From NCBI GenBank assembly GCA_037179335.1, contig JAKZHN010000001.1:620001-684000 (forward strand): 64,000 nt of DNA. Reading direction: 5' to 3'. The notes beneath the pieces were generated by a model. That model was not told where the DNA came from and ran no database searches. It was given only the letters and a program-made list of their open reading frames with translations. Each line of letters opens with the position of its first letter. Within the stretch, counting starts at the first letter, position 1. A program made the translations under genes and the position numbers. Below are positions 52,359 to 64,000 of this stretch, piece after piece. The stretch is from Cyclaneusma minus (taxonomy: Eukaryota > Ascomycota > Leotiomycetes > Marthamycetales > Marthamycetaceae).

Positions 52359-55300
52359 CTAAATCATCCCAGCAGCCCTCGCCTTTGCCAACCCTTCTTG
52401 ACACAGCTCCTCGAGCTGATCATCAACGCCATACTTGCTCCACCAAGTGGCTTCGTCCTCAATTGGCTCGTACAAGCCTTTGCTGGCTAGAAACTCCACG
52501 GGGTCTGGAACCTCTGGGATGTCTGGTGATTGCATGATTGTTTTTATTCGCCGATTTATCGTACTCAAGGTATACCTCGCGTGGTAGTATTCTTCACTGT
52601 GTCGAATCCACCGCAATGTGTCGCTGAGTTCCCAACGATATCGATTTGTAGGTATCTTGTATGAAGCAGCTGGGCCCCAATGGTATCGGCTGTCACCAGG
52701 GTCGTGCTGACAATCACTCGGTTCTTCTCCCACGAGATCAACCTCGTATTGCCATTCATTGTCCTTGAATTTGAAGCGCAAATTCCTCGCAAGTATTATG
52801 GCCAGTGTCCTGTTGCCCCAATGTATCAATATTTCATTCAGACGTTCCCGAAGACTGGTCCTGGTAAAGAGTCTTCGATACGGAGGAGACGTGTATTTGC
52901 AGGGTGGATTAAACGACCTCACCCCGAAGTAGCCCGATTTCATTGTCGCTTCGCAAGGGAGGTCGCCCACTGTCAGGAAACCATACATAGGCTTGTCAAG
53001 GTCACTTGCTTGAATCATTCGTCGAACCATGTCTACGTAGTTCGCGCCAATGAGATTATAAGGAGATCCATGTGACTTCTCGATAAAGGGCAGTATCTCG
53101 AGCCATTTCATTATGGTTTGAATTGGGCTCAATCTGGGGTCCAAACCATCACTAAGGCACGTCAGTCCTGGGTCTGCGCCTTCACTAAGAAGGTCGGAGA
53201 TGAGATCAATTCTCGCTTGATCACATTCCGCGGGAGTACCATAGTCAATTTTCGAGGCTAATTGGAGAAGATGACTTTTGTACTGCCGGGATAACGAAGT
53301 CCTCGATTCGAGAGACCTGAGGCGAGCATTAAGGAATCTTCGGAGCACAGGCCCACTTCTAGAAGCAGCGCAGCCGAGGATGTCTAGCCGCCCAGGATCA
53401 TTAAACACTGGATACGAGCAGTCTGGCCAGTCTGACGCAATTTCCAGGTCGTCGCTCGCGCTGCTACTGTCGCCATCGCTGTGAGGGTCGGGAATGCCCC
53501 TATATTTGCGAGTGATCCAGTTGTCCCTTTCGTAAGGCGAGGGACATCCAAGCGAGAAATAATTCGATCTGTGATTTTTCCATAAAACTTGGCATAATTC
53601 AATCGACAAGTTCTGATAGTCTTCGTTGAGATTTTCGGATACCCCGTGGGTGAGCCTCCAGAGGAGGTTCAAAAAAGATACTGGCCGTTTAAATATAAAC
53701 AACTTGCAGCAGGCTAATAGCGCTTGGTACCCATTGAAGTACTGGATCTCGAGGGGGCGAGTGTCTTGTTTCAGTATGTGTAAACCCTCCACAGTCTGGC
53801 ATAGAAATTCTTCAGCTGAGCGGTGGATAAGGCGGACGGCAGGCTCAGTAAAAGGAATCAGCGGTTTGAACGATGCCTTATACGTATTTCGGACACCGTT
53901 GTCACCTCGAGAGGAAACCTCCTGTAACTCTAGGAGCCCAGCGCATCGTGTTTCAATCAACGTTTGTGTTTTCTCACATTCTTTGGCTATATAAAGACCG
54001 TCAAAATTGTGGTCGTCCAAGATGATTGACATGCATATATCTGCTCGACCAGCAAGCGTAAGCTCAAGCAGCGTATGATGGCCGGGGCGGAGCATTGTAA
54101 GTCTATTAGGCATCTTTAAGAATGTGTTGAAGCATGATGCTGCAGCAGCTTGATAAAGCTTTTCATCGTCACCATGACGGAGCCACATCTGACTGTAGAG
54201 CTGAAAAAGATCTCTGGGTAACAGGCGCAAGCGTTCCTGCAGCGTTTCCCAACTATTTCCATCTGTAATTCCCTTTTTGAGCAGACGGACGACGAAGTAA
54301 ATCCAAAGGAAGACCCCATCAGACTGCTGCGTGATCTCTTCCACAAAGTTTTCGAAAGGGCGACCTTCGTTACGCGCGGGTTGCTCCCACGGAATTTGGT
54401 GTGCATATGGTAGGAGAAAGTCGGAAGTGAAGCAACGGATGTCTTCGAACGTCAAATCCTGAAGTGTGAGCTGAGGCGATTCCCGGTACTCCTGCTTGAA
54501 TTTCGGCTCTGGTCTACTCGAGACACATATTTTGACGTTCGGCAGCAGCTTCAATTCGCGCAACAATTCAAGCAGATCAAAAGCATCATCGCGGGTACTG
54601 AGTTCATCAAGCCCATCGATGAATATGCAGAGTGGCCGGTCAAGGTGGCCGATGGTAGTCCGAAGAATCCTCGAAGCTTCGGTCTCAGACCAGTCTGACT
54701 CGCTCCGTTTAGAAGCCATCGCCGGATGCGAATTGAGGAGCCATTCCGCTTGCTTTTCGTCGGCTTCGAGGGTCTGGGAAAGCAGCGTAAGTAGCATGCC
54801 TTTGATATTTTTCTGCAAGAGCTCCCCCGAAACGGTGAAAAAGTAAGACACAATGAGGAAATCGTGGATGCCTCCTTGATCTAGTACCCGCTTTGTGGCA
54901 GCGGCATCGAAAATGTATTTCATCAACGTGCTTTTACCAGCTCCGGCTTTTCCACTGACCCAGTAGATATCTGTACTCGTGGTAGGAAGCTGGAGCCAGT
55001 CTACGAAGCTGTCCCATCGCCGAGTATTAGGATCTGGTGCATCAGTTCGATTTCTCAAGACCTTTGCAATCATATCATCAGACCCCTGGCTATTGGAGCC
55101 CGAGTCCTCATCTCCAGAGCTCTCCTCTTTCGAGGCATCATGTTGCGAGTCCTCATGGCTCCCATGATCTATTTCCTCAGTGTTTGGGTCCTGGTCGTTC
55201 GGATGACGTAGAACCCATTTGAATGTCTTGTGATATGATTGCTTAACTTGGTTCCGGCGTTCGTTCATGTTTCGGAAATAGAGACTTTTGCGCAGTTTCT

Positions 55301-56470
55301 TGTGGTCTTGCGTACTGAAGGTTTTCTCCATGAGATTTCGGACCTCTTTGGAAAGATGCGTCCGAGTTTCCGTACCATCGTCGGTGACGTTCTGTCGAGT
55401 AGGCAGACCGCTCAATCCCTGAGTGACCGCTAGTCTGGTCTCAGCGCCGTCTCCACGGACTTCTTCCCTGGTAGGCAGGTTGCCGAGCTCACGTGAGAAC
55501 AGATCTCGGGTCTTGTCGCCATCATCTGTTACCGCCTTTTGAATCTCCGCCACTGACTGCGGTATGAGCTTAGATAGCTCTCGTTCGCCTAGGGAATACT
55601 GCTTTATGAATTCGCGGAGCGTGTAATCAAGCTCGCCAAACTTGGCGCCATTTTGGATCTCCAGGGCTTCGGTTTTATCACTGCAAAATCAACCTGTCAG
55701 TCTCCGATACCACAATTACAGTGGGGGGGGGAAAAGTCTGAATACGGTCTACAGTCTCCGAATAATTGTAAATATCCCAAATAACCAGAAATACTCCCAA
55801 CAATTTGGAATATCCCAAATTATTTGGGATATTCCAAAGCACTTAGAATATTCCAAAGCACTTGGAATATTCCAAAGCACTTGGAATATTCCCAATTACT
55901 GGAAATATTCCTGGTTATTTGGGATATTCGCAATCCAGAGGAGACTGTAGGCCGTATTCAGACTTTTTTCCACCCACTGTATGAACGTGACTTGCTCGAG
56001 GAGGAAGATGATATATCAGGTCTTCGCGACCGAGGCACTACGCCTGTCACATACCTTATAGAAAGCAAAAGTCGTGTTTCCAGAATTTGCTGATACCCAA
56101 TCATCTCCTTTTCCAGCTGCGCAATCGGACTTTTACGCCACCAAGTCTTGAAAGTGGCGTGGGCTCGCGAGTTTTTAGGGATCTTTGCCAGCTCAACATT
56201 CAGCCTAAACGCTGTGTTCAAGCTTTTCTGAGCTATTTCTTGCAGGTCTTTCTGGTCCGAAGTGAGGGGTCCAGTGCCGAGATCGCGAATGAACTTGTCA
56301 ATCTTTTGAGCAATGGATGAGAGAAAATCATTCCTCGTGAGCAGGTCGGAATGGGGACTGTCGTTCTCTTTGATTCCTCGATAGATGGAATAGATCTCGT
56401 GTCCGAAGCTGATGACCTGCATGATGTTGCAGGCCAGACCGAGACCTGCCAGGCCCTCGAGTCCGGACAT
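52359..56470 (-). CDS. NACHT-domain STAND protein
   Basis: Exons 56055..56470 and 52359..55680 joined over a 374-nt intron give 1245 aa. Residues 1-140 are a helical N-terminal effector-type domain (GLGLACNIMQVISFGHEIY, NDFLSSIAQKIDKFIRDLG). Residues about 185-245 are three 26-aa repeats (DDGDKTR, GDGAETR, DDGTETR, each with LPTR-type ends). The NACHT NTPase has Walker A GKAGAGKST (about 382-390) and Walker B FIDGLDEL (about 491-499), then VKICVSSRPEP (sensor I). The C-terminal 500 aa show no clear ankyrin, WD40 or TPR repeats. Fungal NACHT proteins control vegetative incompatibility and innate-type cell death; here that role is inferred from family only. The large intron hosts a MITE. Confidence 0.9.
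55719..55979. mobile_element. Tc1/mariner-type MITE in NACHT intron
   Basis: 261-bp element flanked by TA on both sides (55717-55718 and 55980-55981). Terminal inverted repeats of about 41 bp begin CAGTGGG and include AAAAGTCTGAATACGG and CTACAGTCTCC; they differ by only a few bases, so insertion is fairly recent. There is no coding capacity. The interior is itself palindromic (TTTGGGATATTCC and complement) and holds tandem 20-bp units of the form AAAGCACTTGGAATATTCC. TA target and CAGTGG ends fit Tc1/mariner. It lies wholly in the intron and explains that intron's length. Confidence 0.9.
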
Positions 56471-59400
56471 GACGGCAGAACAGCTGGATGCTTTGGCAGA
56501 GCCTACTAGTAGAAGGTTGCGAGCGTAGATCCGTCTCAGGGAGTATGCCTCCTCAATGGAGAACTCTGTGCTGACCTGCAAATCGAATTAGAAAATCTCC
56601 ATCATAGTACAATGCTGGACAAGGAAAGGATGATCAAACCACTCCTCCAAGGAAAAGAGCGCGGAACGAGGCCAGGAGGCCCAGCCTCGTTGCCACCATG
56701 GGTGTACTTACTTTGGGGAATTGTTAGGAATCGCCTTTTGACAGTCGCTGGTTCTTCACAAGTTCTCGTCCTTCGTCGACACAGGCCTTCCGAAGTTCGC
56801 ACAAGTGAGGACTGTGAAAAGAGAAGCCTCGACTTCCCTCGTTTCTCCAGGTTTGTTGTTGCCTGGTGGGCGACAACTGGTCGACCATGAGGTGCAGGAT
56901 GTTGCAAGATGCGAGCCAATACCAAAGCACTCCAATCCTTCCCTGCCTAAACTGGGTAACACTCAGCCATAGCACCATTTCACCAAGCCACTCCGATGCA
57001 GGCAGACGAATTCGCAACAATCCCGTTGGGCTCACCGCCAGCAGCCTGAAATTGATGAGCCTGTCGATTCTGCTCTCCAAAAATAACTCGACACAAGCCA
57101 GTTCCAGAGACAAGTACCGGATTTACGACTCGAGGCTCCAGATTGGCATTTGGCCCCTCAAGGCTCAACATCCAGGCGAACTTTCAGGTTGCGTCCATTC
57201 TCCCCACGTGGTTCAAGAAGTACCTCCTTGTGCCACCCGCTGTGAAACACCGTTTCTCAAAATCCCATAGTCGGAACTATCGTACAAACGAATGACACAA
57301 CTTGGAATTCAACCGCCCGAGGCTCGCCACATAGGCGAACTCTCGGGCTCCGTCCTCAACCACTGACCCGCCCAAGGTCATAGTCAGCCTTTCAATCATC
57401 TTTGAACCACATTGTAGATCTTGCCATCTGCCGTGAAACATATTCTCCACAAGCTCTAGGCCTAAGACTCGGGCTGATATGGTCTGAAACCGTTGCAGCC
57501 GTTGAAGATCATCAAAAGTCCAAGTTCAACGCCCAGGTAGCCTACTCCAGAGTAGCTGCTCAGCCGCAGCAGCTACGCAATCGAGACCGGCGGTTCGAGC
57601 CTCTGCCCTGTGGAAGTCTCGCCCTGGGATCCTCGTGGAAGCTGACATAAGAACTAGAAGCTCCTCTACTTCCTCACATCAATTGCAACTCTGCCTTCCA
57701 GAATCCAGGGGTCAAAAAAGCCCCTTATCTACTTGCCATTGCCCAATATCTTCAAGACACCGAGCTCGCATAACCAAGCCAATACACATCGCCAAATTAC
57801 CCATATACGAGTTGAGCAAGCCGTGTGATATAAAAACCACCACTCAAACCCTATAGCACAAAACCGTTACCGCCACCATCTGTGATTCGCATACTCACGA
57901 AGCACAGATCCCACGCCCTTCGCATCGCCCTACCGTACCACCAGTAAGCACTTGCCAATCTGCCCCCAATCCGCCTTCCCAACCGCCTTTCTAACCGCCG
58001 GGCGTTCCTCAAAGGGTGTGTAGATCGTTCTCAGCCTCAGAAGTGAAAGCCTTAATCATCATACAGCAGGGCGAAAAGGGCGGAGATGGAGGGGAAACAG
58101 GCGGGAAGTGACAAGTCGTGGAACTTGAGAAGCTGGTGGATTTCTGAAATCTGGAGGTGTGCCTGGCATGGAAGCTGAATGGGCTGAACGCAGGGCAGAA
58201 GCAGCCACTGGGGATGCTTGACAAGTTGAGCGGCGCTGGTGTGCGTGCCACTGCGTGAGACGGGATACTTGGTGGTACCTTTGTCGTATTTCTGGATAGG
58301 GAAATGCGAGGTCGGGTATACGACACTTGACATTACCATCGTACGTACTCGGGTTCAATGTATTTTTACTTTCTCCAAGACGATTGAAGGAGATTGACAG
58401 TAGGGCTGAGAAGGAACCAAGGAGTTTCCAGTACCTTACTTACTCTCCTCCCCCACATTGATGACCGCAGAACTCCATACACTTGTACGTACAATCGCAG
58501 ACTCGTATCTCGATATGTTCTCAAAGTACATGTAGCACCCAACCCCCCAATCTGACAGCAAACGCAGGAAGGCAGACTTTCCAACCCACGTCGTCGTCGC
58601 GATAAGACGCACGCATGAGGGCACGTGCATCACCCCCGCCATTTCCCAAAACAGCCTCCCACATCGCATCGCAACCACACCACCTTTTGCCGGCGCTTAA
58701 AACGGGTAACGGAAAGTCTGAATTGGCCTTCAAAGGTTCAAGCCCCAGCCTTTCACATCACCAACTCTATCTTCAGCCCAGCACATGTTCAGGCTGGATC
58801 CCTAAGCAGTCAGTGTTCGCAAAACGAAATCAGTAGTCGTCATTTTTGAACCCAAGAGACACACTTGCCCCTAAGCGCCGTGTCAACGTCACGGGCACTC
58901 GACCCCGCGCATGCGCTGTAACACACGCACGCATCGCGATCACGCTCCATGAACCCCTCGGACCGCTGTCTCGCGGATGCAGTGTCTAGAATCGGTAGGC
59001 ATAAACCAGCTGGGCTGATCCAATCATCGGTGCTTGGGTCGGCGGTGTGTGTGTGTCTTTGTGCAGGTTCCTGGGGGCTGACTGGACTGGCTGGTTGGAA
59101 CATGGCTGAGGGGGATGGGTGCAGGATGGTGACTTGGTTGGGCGACGACAACGTTATGTGCGATGCGGCAGCGTCGATTTAGCGAAGTGAGGGGTGGGGA
59201 AAGCGGATTTTACGAGACCCGAATGGGGGCGTGTGGATAGAGTGGGATTAGGCCACACCGCTGGTGTTCGAGACTGGCCAGTTCCAATTTAAAAAGCTCG
59301 AAACTTCGTGTCCGAATCTGGTTTCTCCGGTGAGGCTCAGCGGGTTTCCCTTGATGGAAAACCGTTGACAAATTGTTCTGGATTGAGAAATGCCGGTCAA

Positions 59401-61813
59401 ACTGCCTGGCGACCTCGGCGCGGGCCTCAAGTTCGCGGGTGGGAGCGCCGGAGGCTGGACATAGCGGAGTTGGGGAAGAGGGGTAAATTCTGAAATATGG
59501 GGAAGTTCGAGGGGCATTTGGACCCCTATCCTATCGATAAACAAGAATTTCGAGATCCGAAGAACGGAGCCTTTTTGGCTTCAGAAGGATCCTCTTGCTT
59601 CCGGAGATGCGCGTGTTAAATCTTGACAAGAAGGGGGAGATGGCTTAAGTTGGCGTCGAAGTGTTTCTGGAGGCTTGGACCGTCTCCCATGACCGACTGG
59701 CTGCCACTGCCAAGAGCTGGCTTGGTACTATGTGTGTACTGACTTTTTGCGGACGGGGGGTGACCTCTGGGATTTTCAGGTACTCGAGACAGAGATCTGA
59801 AGACATGTGCTGTTTCTATTCTTGTTATTGGTGCTCGACGTTTCCCTTGTGTTTTTATGCTTTTCAATGTCTCGCGTTTCCCGTCTCGGTTATTCCTTGA
59901 TTCTTGTAGCCAATTTGAACTGCCCCTATTCTCATGACAGCCACCCGTCAACGCCATTCTAGCCTGGATGTAAGCTGTATCTCAAGTCCACCCCTTTCAG
60001 AGAGTTCCGTAAAGAACGCGGCGGCAGGGGCAGCTCCTCGGACTTGGTCAGCCTGCAGGCATACCAACTCCCGACTGGACGTCTTACTTGCCAATAGAAG
60101 GGCGCAGGGCTCATGGTTGTGCAAGCTTGATGCCCGCTTTCAATAGGTTCACACGTACCGTAGTATCTATTCGCTGTAAACCATCCGGTCTCAGGCCATC
60201 ACGCCCATTCACCTGGAACAGGCAATTCTGTAGCCCAGTAGGAACCATGAATCCATCCCCGGCAGCAGGGCTTCTCCACCCGCCAGCACAGCTCTATCGT
60301 GCCCTTGTGCTACTGGAGGGTCATATCTGCCCATCTGCCCTAGAAGTGATATCGATTCCGACCAACAAGCCAGCCCAACTCCTGGGACGTCGTCTCTCCC
60401 CAGCATCATCTGCATCAACGTCCTTCTAGGCGACCGCTAGAAGCTCCACTTGACAGCAGAAGACCACATTATTGAACAGGCGTCCGTCTACATAGTTAGA
60501 GAGGACCGGCTGTCCCACAGATCATCGTCATCATCGTTTCCTCTGCAACACCGAGTGACGGTCTTGCGTCGCCCTGCCTCCTGACGGACCTCAGCCCGGC
60601 CGAGCTTGCGATAGCGTCAAGAAGCCTTCGTACATGTCGCTGCTTGACCTCCAGTCTCTGCTTTCGTCGGCACGCCTCGCGTCATCGCATGACCCGCGCT
60701 GCATGTTGCAGACTTGCAGTGGAAATACCTCATTTCACATATCAGCCGTTCTGGCACTCTCAGCGCTTCATCTGCCTGCTCGCCGACGCCGCTGCATTCC
60801 TCTGCCGCTGGGGGGCTCTGCTGTGTCGACATCATCCGACTTTCTTCCAGACCCAGCACCGTTTCAATTATTCCCAAGCCCCCCTTTTTGCGGGATTCCT
60901 TGGTTCATTTGGTGATCGATTCCATTCCACGGCGGACGGCCTTCACCGTGAGCATAGGAGATCCGGAAGTGCCTGTGCTGTTGGCACACCGCCTCGGCGA
61001 CCATCGTGGTCAGTCTCGACGCAGGCCGACCGTGACCGAGGCCGCGAGGACATTAGTTGCAAAAACAAGTGCAAAGCCGACTCGGGTTCTATTCTCGAAT
61101 AATTAATTGATTTTCATCTTCGCTCGTTGCCACCAGCAGTGCATTTTCGGGGAGCCCAGTAGTGAGAATTAGGCATTTTACGGGCACCAGCCACGGGCGG
61201 CCTTAGTGACATTTCGGTGCCGGCCACCACCTGCCCAGCCAGCGCCCAATATCTGCGCGGCCTGTCCCTGCCTGACATCTGGCAGCGGAGTGCTTCACTT
61301 TCGCAATCGCGCTCCCGACTCGCGCACCTTGGCTCTCCTCCATTTCCGAGGCTTCTGTCGCCCTGTCGCTGCCGTTCTAGCTTCTCAGTCGTCGCCGAAT
61401 CGCTAAAGTCGACGTGTGCCCCAGCCTCCTCTGTCGTTGCCACTGATCCTCGTCGGTCGCTCTTAAACCTCTCGCCGACCGAAGCGTCGCTAACCGCGTT
61501 TTGTTCCGGTGACGGCATCTGATCGAGCATTCCACTCACCACATCAACCCATTCACGGCCTCTCACTGCTGACCAGCCAGGCCTCTGGAACCCACGGCAC
61601 GTCCTGCGCTGAATAACCATTCGCATCAGCCAACGCCTTCCTTCAGACGTTCCTGTACATCGACAAATCCCTCGCCCCCATCGGAGGAACATGCCACGCT
61701 GCTGAGTCTCCACCCCGACCACGACAACAACGCCTCCATTCCGAACTCTTCTACTGCTCCATCATCCACCTCAATCTCTTCTCTTTTTTCCACACTGGTA
61801 CCACTGAATCAAC
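56471..61813. other. 5.3-kb region without a recognised gene
   Basis: Between the NACHT gene and the J-domain gene, both transcribed away from this region. Many short overlapping frames occur on both strands, none with a domain or consistent splice sites. Minor items are a TG/CA run near 59045-59060 and diverged duplicate blocks near 57156-57210 and 57309-57362 (GGCGAACT.TC.GG). The last 300 bp are C/T-rich, probably promoter and a long 5' UTR of the J-domain gene. Non-coding RNA or short genes may be missed. Confidence 0.4.
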
Positions 61814-63667
61814 ATGACCGCGTCATTACTTCAAGATCACTACGCCGTCCTCGGTCTCACGAAAGATGCTACCAAAACCCAGATCGGCAGCGCTTGGCGA
61901 AAGCTCTGCCTCAAGTGCCATCCCGACAAGTTTCAGAATGCCGACCCCAAGTTGAAGGAAGAGAAACGGGAAGAATTTGAGAGGATAGGCCAAGCCTACA
62001 CGATCTTGAGCAACCAGGAGACGCGAGACAAATATGACAACGAAGTCAAGCTTATGGAACTTAGAAAGGAGCTTGGTAAGAGCGGCCCAGCCCCCGAAAT
62101 CAGAACCGCCGAGCCACGACCCTCAACCTACAAGGCGAGACCCCAAGAGCCATCGAAAACGAAGATCTACGTGAATACTCCACCGCGATCGTGGGAGGAC
62201 AATATCCACACACGCGTTTACGACGAACCGCCCCGTAGTTCTCGAAAGGCGACTGGCTACGATGACCGCAAATACACCTCTTCGCGTGAAGAAGAGCTGA
62301 GGCGAGCAGCGAAGCGTATGACAGAAGAGAGAGAAAGAGAAGAGATGAAGGAACGGGAGAGGGAGAGGGCTGAGAGAGAATACCGACGACAGAAGCACGG
62401 CGATAGCAAGAAGTCGAGGGACAAGGAGAGGAAGAAGAGCACAGAAGAGAAGCATGCCACCCGGTCACGAACTGTTTACGCGGAGGACCAGGACGACTCT
62501 AGTGATGACAGAAGACGATCTGACAAGGAGAGGAGGTCTAGTCGCAAAACCGAAGAGTCTCGACGGGAGAAGGAGGAAACGCATCAGAAGATCCGCACCG
62601 CAGAGAAAATTCTCGCAGCTGCAAAGAAGATGAAAGCTCAGGAGGTGGAAGAGTCGTATCGAACGGCGAAGGTCAACGATCACCAGGCTACGGCTCTAGA
62701 GTACATGCAGGCACGTCGGAGTGCTGCAACAGGTGGAGAGACATCGCCACGTATTGGACTCAGTCGAGCTCAGACGTTCCAAGAGCCTTCGTACAACGTG
62801 CGTTATGCCTCTGCTGAAGTCAGGCCATCCGTGTCTTCTCCCTATGCCTACGAAGATGTGGATTTGTCGCGTCGCTCTTCTGGACATACCAGTAGACGTA
62901 CAGCAGAACCGGTTGCAAGCCCAATTCCATCCAAATCGTCTAGAAAAGATAGGAAGGGCTCGGTAGATCCTTATGTCATGGATGCTTCTCCCTCGCCCGC
63001 TTCCAAGAACCCCACCCTTCGAACCTATTCATCAGCGCCACCCATTGTACCTGATAGCAGTCGTGGCCATCCAGCTCGATCCAAGACTATGCAGCCCGAG
63101 TACGTGAGCAGCCGCCCAATGGACACGCCTCCAATGGCCCGAGCCCAAACATTTGCTACCCCAAGTAAGTCTACCCGCGGTAGCAAGCTGAAGACGCCCG
63201 TGGAGTACGACACGAGCGACTCGTCTTCTGATTCAGAGCCCGAACTGCCCCGTCGTCGTGCAGAACCAGAGCCCGTCCGCTATATTATCAATGACGGTCG
63301 TGCCATGCCCCGTCAACGCAGTGACCGCGAAGACAGCGGCTACTTCGACATGCGAGAACGCAGTGAGTCACCACGCGGTACGCCGCAAATTCCTCGTCGT
63401 AGTAATGAACGCGACCGCCCTGCCGAACGTCCCCAACTGCACCGTACCTACGAGTCTGCCAGATCGCCGCATCACACATACTACTCGACTTCGCCTACTG
63501 AAGCAGCGCCTGTCAGACCCAAGCTGGCCAGAGAGACTAGTTCGTCGCGAACGAGCAGTCGTAAGACTCCAGGATACACTGCCAATGTGTCGTATTCTGC
63601 TCCATTGCGAGATCCTGTTTATGTCAACTATCCGATGCGAACTCGTGAGGTTCGAGCTGGATCTTAG
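61814..63667 (+). CDS. J-domain (DnaJ) protein with long disordered charged tail
   Basis: 617 aa, single exon, start context TCAACATGACC. Residues 7-75 form a J-domain (HYAVLGLTKDATKTQIGSAW, KCHPDK, RIGQAYTILSNQETRDKYD) with the HPD motif intact at 36-38, so it should stimulate an HSP70 ATPase. There is no G/F region, zinc centre or client domain, which makes it class C. Residues about 150-300 are extremely rich in Arg/Glu/Lys (single-helix or coiled type). The rest is Ser/Pro/Arg-rich with many SP and RxxS sites and is likely disordered. Nuclear or RNA-linked roles occur in similar proteins, but I cannot assign one. Confidence 0.88.
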   Translation: MTASLLQDHYAVLGLTKDATKTQIGSAWRKLCLKCHPDKFQNADPKLKEEKREEFERIGQAYTILSNQETRDKYDNEVKLMELRKELGKSGPAPEIRTAEPRPSTYKARPQEPSKTKIYVNTPPRSWEDNIHTRVYDEPPRSSRKATGYDDRKYTSSREEELRRAAKRMTEEREREEMKERERERAEREYRRQKHGDSKKSRDKERKKSTEEKHATRSRTVYAEDQDDSSDDRRRSDKERRSSRKTEESRREKEETHQKIRTAEKILAAAKKMKAQEVEESYRTAKVNDHQATALEYMQARRSAATGGETSPRIGLSRAQTFQEPSYNVRYASAEVRPSVSSPYAYEDVDLSRRSSGHTSRRTAEPVASPIPSKSSRKDRKGSVDPYVMDASPSPASKNPTLRTYSSAPPIVPDSSRGHPARSKTMQPEYVSSRPMDTPPMARAQTFATPSKSTRGSKLKTPVEYDTSDSSSDSEPELPRRRAEPEPVRYIINDGRAMPRQRSDREDSGYFDMRERSESPRGTPQIPRRSNERDRPAERPQLHRTYESARSPHHTYYSTSPTEAAPVRPKLARETSSSRTSSRKTPGYTANVSYSAPLRDPVYVNYPMRTREVRAGS

Positions 63668-64000
63668 ATCCAGTTCTCACTTCCAACCAAGTCATCCGTT
63701 TGAAGTAGGCCTTTGCAACCCTCAGCATAAGTAGGAAATAGGTCCTCACACCCCTCTATGGCACACCACTCCCGTATCTCGCCTCACTCTCCAACATCGC
63801 GAGACTCTTGACGAAACGACGAATACAGTAACGAACCATCTTTCTTTTCCCGCTCTCGACATTCCCCTATTTGCCGCATGGACATCAGCATTCTCTTCTC
63901 GATTCTCCTGCATAGCGCTCTTTCGAAAAGCGCTTGGGCATTTCTGTACTCATGGAAATTCACATTCTCTTCTCATGATGCTTCCCACGGGATCTGCATT
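63668..64000. other. 3' flank of J-domain gene
   Basis: Probable 3' UTR and spacer to the window edge; nothing recognised. Confidence 0.35.

Noticed and set aside
57585..57610. tRNA B-box-like GGTTCGAGCCT
   Set aside because: No matching A box or cloverleaf could be built upstream.

Overview
The window is nuclear DNA of a filamentous ascomycete (Pezizomycotina; I cannot fix the class). The evidence is dense two-strand gene packing, 45-75 nt GT-AG introns with CTRAY-type branch points, and fungal family members: VPS5 retromer nexin, MED11, DCR2-type phosphatase, fungal rhodopsin-domain protein, NACHT protein and ankyrin-CorA-like protein. One repeat pair also carries the one-directional transition pattern of RIP. 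I resolved about 20 protein-coding genes, most with exon coordinates. I saw no rRNA, tRNA or CRISPR array.

Layout. 0.5-2.7 kb: HSP90 (-) with a 5' UTR intron and a heat-shock-element-like site upstream. 3.6-4.7 kb: two diverged copies of a repeat carrying a 20-bp minisatellite. 4.8-6.6 kb: caspase-fold-like protein that appears to lack its catalytic pair. 7.8-12.9 kb: flavin-reductase-domain protein (-), bL31m (+) and VPS5 (-). 13.4-15.9 kb: large family protein with two unexplained frame changes. 17.2-18.6 kb: tandem array whose unit is a mini-exon plus a complete intron. 18.8-23.2 kb: divergent MED11/TAF5 pair. 23.8-27.9 kb: ankyrin/CorA-like gene with an in-frame TGA. 28-31.4 kb: gene-poor, ending in a RIP-marked tandem duplication. 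31.6-35.3 kb: rhodopsin-domain protein, decayed ankyrin remnants and a monoacylglycerol-lipase-like hydrolase. 35.6-36.9 kb: array of palindromic units. 37.1-41.2 kb: putative mitochondrial protein, ClpP and OXNAD1-like reductase. 42-46.9 kb: Ser-rich protein, TRM61-like methyltransferase and DCR2. 48-52 kb: GGCT-fold protein and BTB protein. 52.4-56.5 kb: NACHT protein with a TA-flanked MITE in its intron. 61.8-63.7 kb: J-domain protein.

Together, the conserved genes cover housekeeping roles: chaperones (HSP90, J protein), mitochondrial function (bL31m, ClpP, OXNAD1-like, a presequence-bearing tRNA methyltransferase-like protein), retromer trafficking (VPS5) and Pol II initiation (MED11, TAF5). 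Several are divergent pairs sharing a 200-450 bp promoter, with products that act in the same compartment or machine. Accessory genes (NACHT, ankyrin, caspase-like, DUF family, BTB) sit beside repeats and show most of the decay. The least ordinary feature is the exon-intron unit array at 17.8-18.6 kb.
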